64,000 nt of DNA, from positions 2,346,725 through 2,410,724 of the forward strand of contig NW_006921534.1 of assembly GCF_000340215.1 (NCBI RefSeq), read 5' to 3'. Shown piece after piece: positions 57,614 through 64,000 of this stretch (position 1 is the stretch's first letter; each line of letters starts with the position of its first letter). A model generated the notes under the pieces. That model worked only from the letters and a program-made list of their open reading frames with translations. It did no database searches and had not been told where the DNA came from. This DNA comes from Pseudocercospora fijiensis CIRAD86 (lineage: Eukaryota; Ascomycota; Dothideomycetes; Mycosphaerellales; Mycosphaerellaceae). The translations under genes were made by a program, and so were the position numbers.

Positions 57614-60600
57614 TACGCTTCCCTTCTAAAGGCCGCGCCCTTGTAGCCGGTCTATATTCTATTCTTAACCTCTATCGCTACTAACTTAGTAGGTCTAGCA
57701 AGCTTCTTAGTCTGCGCTAAATTAAACACGCAATTACCGATTATGTAACTATGTTAAACCTTACCTCTAATATAATATAATGTCTAACTCTAACTACGCT
57801 ATCCTTATATATAATAAAGTAATATATAACTAGGAGAATTAGGGACCTTCGACTAATTACAATACGAGCGCGTCTTCCCTACTATAATAGGTAGACGTAG
57901 AGGTATTACAGCCCTGCCTCCGTTCTAAGTAATATCGTTCCGAGTTCTTTGCGTCTACTCTAAAAGACCTAGCTATGTCCGCTTCTAAGGGTTTATTCTT
58001 ATTATTACGAGGGCTATTATTGTTCGTAGTTTCGCTAGCCCTAATTAGTTAGGTTTAGTAGCCTTTAATTGTTAATCTTATCTTATCTTTTTAGAAAAAA
58101 CACAGCTCGTCTAGTTTCTATAAGTAAAGGCTATTATAAGTGTAGTAGTAGACTATAGAGGTTCGCCTCGCTTAAAGGGTTAGATAGATCGAGGAGTAAC
58201 CTATTGTCCGCAAGATCGACCCTAGCTAGCTTAGCTCTATAGTTTTGCCCTTAGTTAGTCTATTAGTCGCTTAATCTTTTAGGCGGCTTAAAGTTTTAAC
58301 TTAGCCTTAAAGTTTTAATCAAAGTTTTGATTAAAGGTGCCTTAGGCTCGTAGTATAGGTAAGGTTGTATCTATAGGCGTAGTAACAATAGCAAGTAATA
58401 TTAATAGTAGCGGCGCTAGTCGTCTTAGCGCTAACTTTACCTTCTTCTAATTTCCTTCTTTAACTAATAATAACTCGGCAATACCGTTACTAACATAGCT
58501 ATATCCTTTCTTTCTTAAACAGTAGTATACTCCGTAATACTATTACTAATATAGCCGCGCCGGCCGCGCCGTTACAAGCGCGACGCCGTCCTCGCCGATC
58601 GCCTAGGCCTCGAGGCCTCGATAGAATAAAGGAATAAAAGGGGGACCTATAGGGCGCGTTAGTAAAGAGGTAGAGTCCTTAAAAGAGTAGGCAATTAGTT
58701 AACGCGTCGTAGCGCGCCTAGTATAGTCTTATTGTCCTTTGTTACTAACAATTGCTTGTTTCTAATTAGTTAGCTAATAGTACCCCGGGGGTAGCATTAT
58801 TCCTAGGCGACATTATAGGCCCTTAGCCTTCTTCTTGTTCTTTATACTAGTCTAATACTTATCTAATAACTTAGTTATGTCTTTAAAAGAGGCTTTAGCT
58901 TCCTACGAGTCCTATTTAGGTAAATAGCCTTGCTATCTTAATAGGTACTCCTTCTTGCCTTTCCTAGTCCGGTACTATAGGATACGTTCTATAGACTACA
59001 GCTCTTTACTATCCGCTAGTATGTCTTCGTGTTTAGTAGGGGCTTTATCCCCCTCGCGTAGGTAATATAGCTTAAGGAGGGATATATAGAAGGTATTATA
59101 GATAGTGTAATAAAGAGGAAGCTACAACTAATAGGCCTATACGGAGGAGCCCTTAACTTCTCGAATGCGGAATAGACTAATGTATCTTAGTACGAGCTTA
59201 GGCCTTGTTTTGCCGTTAGGTAATAGGTGCTTACGGATGCGGAGGTTCTTAGTGCTTAGTATAACTATATCGCCTTGCTTAAAGGTTATCGGTGTGTAAT
59301 GTTTGTCGTAATAGGCCTTCTAATAGGCCTAGGCCTTTGCTAGTTTGTTAGCTATCTTAGCGTGAATCTCTCGTATCTTTTGAACCCTCTTAATAGCTGC
59401 TAGTGTCTTAGGTATTAGTACTTAATACGCTTCCCTTTCCTTGCGCTCGGCCTCGAGCGAGGTAAATAGGTCTTATAGTAAGGCAGCGTTCTAGCCTATT
59501 ATAGTAAAATAAGGGGAGACCTTAGTAGATAAGTAGACACTGTTATTGTATACGAATTCAGCTAGTTATAGGAGGTTAACCTAGTCCTCGGGGTTCTTAT
59601 TAATGTAACTGCGTAGGTACTGCTATAGGGTAGCATTCTGCCTCTCTATTTAACCGTTAGTCTGTAGATAGAAGGCTATTAATAGCCGATGCTTTAGTCT
59701 TAGCTGTAGGTATATTTCGCTCTAATAGTACGATGTAAATGTCGTGCCCCTATTAGAGACTATCCCCTTAGGGGTTCCCTAACAGGTACAGAAGATGTTA
59801 CTCTATAGCGCCTCTGCTATATTAATAGTAGTCTAGTCTTTCCGCGCCGGGATATATCGAGCGCCCTTAGTAAATCGATCTACTATAACAAGGATAGCAT
59901 TATATACGTCCTTACTACCCCTACGCCTAGTAGGTAGAAGGCCTATAATAAAGTCTATTATTAGCTTAGCAAATAGCTTCTTTAGAATAGGAAGCGAAGA
60001 CAACTCGCCGAACGGTAAGTACTTCGGTGCTTTAACTCGCTAGCATACTATACAGGTCTGTATATACTCCTTTATATACCGTTTACTATTTAGCTAGTAG
60101 TATATACGCGATAGTAACTCGTGCGACCTCTCTATACTATAGTAACTAGCGAGTTTACTATTATAGTGCCTCTTTAAAAGCTCTTATCTAATCGATTGTT
60201 TAGCGGGGACATAGTATCTGCCCTTAAACTTTAAGTAACCCTTGTCGTCGATTGACTAGTTATTACTCTTGCTAGATCGAGTCGCCCGTCTACTTACAAG
60301 CCTATTAATACGCTCGATAGCAAAGGCGTCTCTCTACTAAGTACGTAATAGCTTATCTATAAACGATTAACTATCCCTATTTATAAGGTTATTTAATAGC
60401 ACCCTCGCTATTAAACGAGGTACGTATTGTATGCATCTAATAGCACTAGTAGCCGGAACTACTACAACCTCTTCTATAGTACTGTCGCTATATAGGCTAT
60501 TACTATAGATAGCAATGTCTTTAATCGAGTTATTATAGCTCGAGCGATCTACGTCCTTTCTTTTAACGTATACTAGAAGAACGACAACTCCGCTATAGTA

Positions 60601-61686
60601 TTTGTTGTCGCTACGGGGTCCGGAAGTCCGCTTATCCTACGCTTGCTTATTAATAATACGGGCTATAGCAATCTTATACTATAGGGTTAGAAACAAAGAA
60701 TTAATATATTAGGTCTCGCTGTCGTAATTAGGTCGCCTCGATAGGCTATCGGCAGGGTTACTTACGCCTAGCCGGTATAATACATTAAAATCAAACCCGG
60801 CGAGGTAGACGGCCTATCTAGCCTATCGACCTATAACCCTAGTAACCTTAGTAATACTACGGAGGTTATTATAGTCTGTATAGACCTGAATTGTATACTA
60901 AGCACTATTAAGATAGTAGCGCTAATGCTTAAAGGCTTCTACGATTGCTAAGAGCTCTTACTCGTAGGTCTTATATCGACGTTCTATATCGATTATCTTT
61001 TGTAAAAAGAAGGCAATCGGGTGCTAGTAATAGTTATTATCTAATTGCTATAATATAATAGCCGATATAGCGAACTATAAAGCGTTAGTCTCAATTCGGA
61101 TCTACTTGCTTAGTACGAAATAGTGCAATAAGGGGACTTTAGTAAATCGTTTCTTTAGACCGTTAAAAGCGGCTTATGTTTTGTTAGTCTACCTAAACTC
61201 TCTAGAAGGGTTTGCCTTAGTCTTAGTAAGCTCAGTTAATAGCATTATATGCCTCGAATAGCCCTTAATAAAACGGCGGTAGAAATTAGCGAAGCCGAGG
61301 AACGATTAAAGCTCCTTAATAGACGTAGGAACAGGCTATTTAGTAATTGTTTTAATCCGATCCGGATTAGCCTTAACACTATTAGTTAATACGATAAAAC
61401 CGAGGAAGGCTACCTCCTTAGTAGTAAAGGTGCATTTAGAAGGCTTATAATATAGTCTATAGGCTCGTAGGCGGTCGAGGACCTTACGGACTATAGCCTA
61501 GTGCTCCGCAATATTAGGTAAGTGTGTATAAACTAGGATGTTATCTAGGTAAACTATACAGAGGTAATCTAATAGGCCTAATAGGGCCCGATTAATATAG
61601 GACTAGAATGTAGCAGGGGTATTAGCTAGCCTAAATAGCATAACTAAGTACTTAAAATAGCTATAGCGAGTACGGAAGGCCGTCTT

Positions 61687-62061
61687 CTATTCGTCGCCCT
61701 TACGAATATAGATACGATAGTACGTGTCCTTAATGTCTAGTATAGTATAGTAGTAAGCCCTAGAAAGGCGATCGAGGGTCTTATTAATAAGGGGGAGTAG
61801 ACAGCGGTCTTTAATAGTAACAGTATTAAGCCTACGATAGTCGACATATAGGCGTAGGCTACTATCCTTCTTTAGAACGGGTAGGATAGGTGCACTAGCA
61901 GGGCTGTTACTATACCGTATCCTACTATTAGCTAGGTTTTCTTCTAAGTATTTACGTAATATAGCAAGCTCTCGTTCGCTAAGGTTATAGAGGGGGCTAA
62001 AAGGGACCTCCTTACCCTCTATAATGCTAATCTTATAATCCGTCTCCTTAAATATAGGCAA
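61687..62061 (-). pseudogene. reverse transcriptase fragment of copy C pol
   Basis: An open stretch of 124 codons is almost the same as part of 5970-6443 in copy B, with NLSERELAILRKYL, YVDYRRLNTV and YYTILDIKDTYYRI. It is internal to a gag-pol polyprotein; stops lie on both sides. Confidence 0.8.
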
Positions 62062-63590
62062 TGTCGATGCTAGGTGATATTTAAATACATTAATATAGGT
62101 CTCTCGAATAGGCTCTAGTATGCGAGCAAGCTAATTAGGGTCTATGCTATTAGGGGGTATAGGCTTATCGTTATTACCGAGCAGGTCGGCAGTCGGATTA
62201 GCTAAGGCGGAAGCTAGTATTAGGTTGCTAATAAATAGGACCCTAATATCGTTAGGGCACTCGCTAACATTAATATGTTTAATGTCCTCTTTCCTAGCGA
62301 TTCTAAATCGCTACTTCTAGAGGCCTAGGTCTATAGCTATAGCGTAGTACTTAAGAACAGGGTTACTAATAACAATAGTAGCTCCCCTATATAGGTTGTC
62401 TATATCTACTACGTAGGCAGTAAAGTCTAGTAGGCGTTTATTTCCGAGGTCGTCCTTTAGAGCTATAGGAATATAGTAGGCCCTATAGGTTAAGTGCCGA
62501 GCGTTATTAAACTAAGTAAGGGTTAGTAGGTTAGTCCTCGGCAGTTGTCGAAGGTCTAATTGCTTAGCTAGGCGATAGCTAATAAGGGTACTAACTAAAT
62601 TTCCTAGATCTAGTATAACCTTAGTTTAATAGCTAGTGCCCTTCGTATCCTATACAAGGTAGGAGCGTGTTATAGCTAGCACAATGTCGATAGTCTTACG
62701 CCGTACGAGGCTAACAGTTTGTATAGCGCTTACTCTTTTTTCGAAGGTTGGCCTATAGAGGTAGCGTTAGCCGCTAAGAGGTGCTTTCGGTGTTTAGCGG
62801 AAGCACGATTAATTCGGGTCTAATCCCTTAGTTTATCGCATTAGCCTAATAGATAGCTAGTGCTATTACAATTGAAGCACTTTAATCTAGTTAGGGGGTT
62901 GCTATAGCCGCTATTGCTGCTATTATTAGTTAAGCGATTAGTACTATAGGGATACGAGCCCCTTCTACGGCCCCTATTACAGCCTCCTCTATATAGTCGC
63001 CGGCTACGGCCCCTTCTACGGTCGTTGTTACTATTCCTACTATTAGCATTGTTATCTTAGTAGGAACCTTAGTTTCCTCCGCGGCTACTACGGTTGCTAC
63101 GGTTAGTACTAGCTAGTCGGATCCTTAATTCTAGTCGTTATTAGAGCTAGATAGCTCGTTCGGCTGTTTCTACTTCGACTATAAATTAAATGCGTATTAG
63201 GTTAGCTTATTCGAATACGCGGCGACGGTCTAATTCGAGGATAAGTTCCTACCTAAGTTTTAGGCGTATCTCGGAGATCTATATAGAATTAGTCTTAGGC
63301 GGAAGGTCGTCTTTAAGGGTTTTTAAGTAGGCCTCGAATAAACGAGCCGATTGATTAGTCTTTTATTTAGCTCGAAGATACAGGTCCTAAGCATATTGTT
63401 GCCTTAGTATAGGGTTTCTAAGGGTGTCTAGCATAATAGTTTTATAGGTTTGCTACTAAATAGCGGTTTGATTATCGAGGGAATCGAAATAGTTATCCTA
63501 TATACGCTTTAGGTCGCTATTAATATACTATATAGCGTATATAACTAAGGAATAGTCGTCTAGTAGCGCTCTTAGTACGTTGCGCTAGTT

Positions 63591-64000
63591 CGTTACGAAA
63601 ACTTTTTTTCTAATCGCGTCGATTCTATCGATCCTATCGATCCTAAGCGATCCTAAGCGATCCTAAGCGATCCTAAGCGATCCTAAGCGACCGAGTCGCG
63701 ACCCGACTCGTACCTAGATCGCTTAGGATCGATAGGATCGATAGGATCGATAGGATCGACGCGATCGACAGGATCGATATAGTAAATTTTTATATATATA
63801 GGATCGCTCTAGGTCGCTCGCAGTCGTAGTCGTTAGTAGTGTTTATACTATTCGTATAGTACTATATTAATACTTATCGACTCGTCGACTCGGTCGTATT
63901 AGTCGACTCGGTCTAAACTAGAATATGCTAGTAGTACTACAGTTTTAAGTGTATTACTATTATATTAACCGTCGTTACTATATATCGCTACATCCTGTCT
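63591..64000. repeat. foldback repeat of 10-bp units at the window end
   Basis: About six tandem TCCTAAGCGA units at 63641-63690 are followed, after a GC-rich loop, by the inverted form (TCGCTTAGGA, then AGGATCGATA about four times) at 63719-63765. The arms can pair. This replaces the rest of copy C's gag and so marks another insertion or rearrangement. The right end may lie outside the window; I do not recognise the element type. Confidence 0.65.

Larger units (their letters stand above)
57417..63590 (-). mobile_element. Ty3/gypsy chromovirus copy C, truncated in gag
   Basis: It is the same family as copies A and B. The 3' LTR is at 57417-57613, and the polypurine tract follows at about 57616-57627. 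Domains on the minus strand run from degraded chromodomain (about 58950) through integrase (about 60550-59400), RNase H and reverse transcriptase (about 62100-61300) to protease and gag, which breaks off at about 63590 against an unrelated foldback repeat. The longest open part is 61687-62061 with YVDYRRLN. The YxDD box reads YLDN, as in copy B. The gag zinc knuckle keeps both Cys (K-C-F-N-C). The 5' LTR is missing. Confidence 0.88.

Overview
The window is nuclear DNA of a filamentous ascomycete (Pezizomycotina; Dothideomycetes is my inference). Its genes have short GT-AG introns, mostly 44-67 bp, several with a recognisable CTNAC-type branch site. The gene families are typical fungal ones. 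The repeats look mutated by RIP (repeat-induced point mutation): they are TA-rich, former Gln codons now read TAG or TAA, and differences between copies are mostly transitions.

Layout. 1-8834: two nested copies of one Ty3/gypsy chromovirus on the minus strand; the inner copy is complete with both LTRs and a 5-bp target duplication. 8835-9290: AT-rich remnant. 9290-15460: a secreted CHRD protein, mitochondrial glycerol-3-phosphate dehydrogenase (GUT2) and, convergent to it, a nuclear Dot5/PrxQ-type peroxiredoxin. 15460-17120: AT-rich repeat relic. 17120-29940: an Mtr-type amino-acid transporter, a RING-like protein, a sphingolipid delta-4 desaturase, a divergent pair (acyl-CoA ligase and enoyl-CoA hydratase/isomerase, both with PTS1-like C-termini), a 2EXR-like protein, then 2.6 kb without a recognisable gene. 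29940-33350: degenerate Mutator-like (MULE) transposase. 33647-38680: the checkpoint kinase CHK1 and an FlbA-type DEP/RGS regulator, both on the minus strand, then 3 kb of gene-poor DNA. 41865-45296: a second MULE with 56-bp terminal inverted repeats and a perfect 9-bp target duplication. 45974-51034: a 5-kb TA-flanked element with 32-bp inverted repeats, relics of a Tc1-type transposase on one strand and a long unidentified degenerate reading frame on the other. 51036-53820: a broken NRPS fragment (partial A, T, partial C). 53964-56339: a DUF3405 type II membrane protein. 57417-63590: a third chromovirus copy, truncated and followed by a foldback repeat.

The window therefore alternates intact gene islands with mutated repeat blocks. 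The genes do not form an evident cluster. The clearest functional pairing is the divergent ligase/isomerase pair sharing a 269-bp promoter region. The NRPS relic sits directly against a transposon end, which fits loss of a secondary-metabolite gene by insertion and decay. No rRNA, tRNA or CRISPR array was seen. Exon boundaries were placed by eye from splice consensus, reading frame and family alignment from memory.
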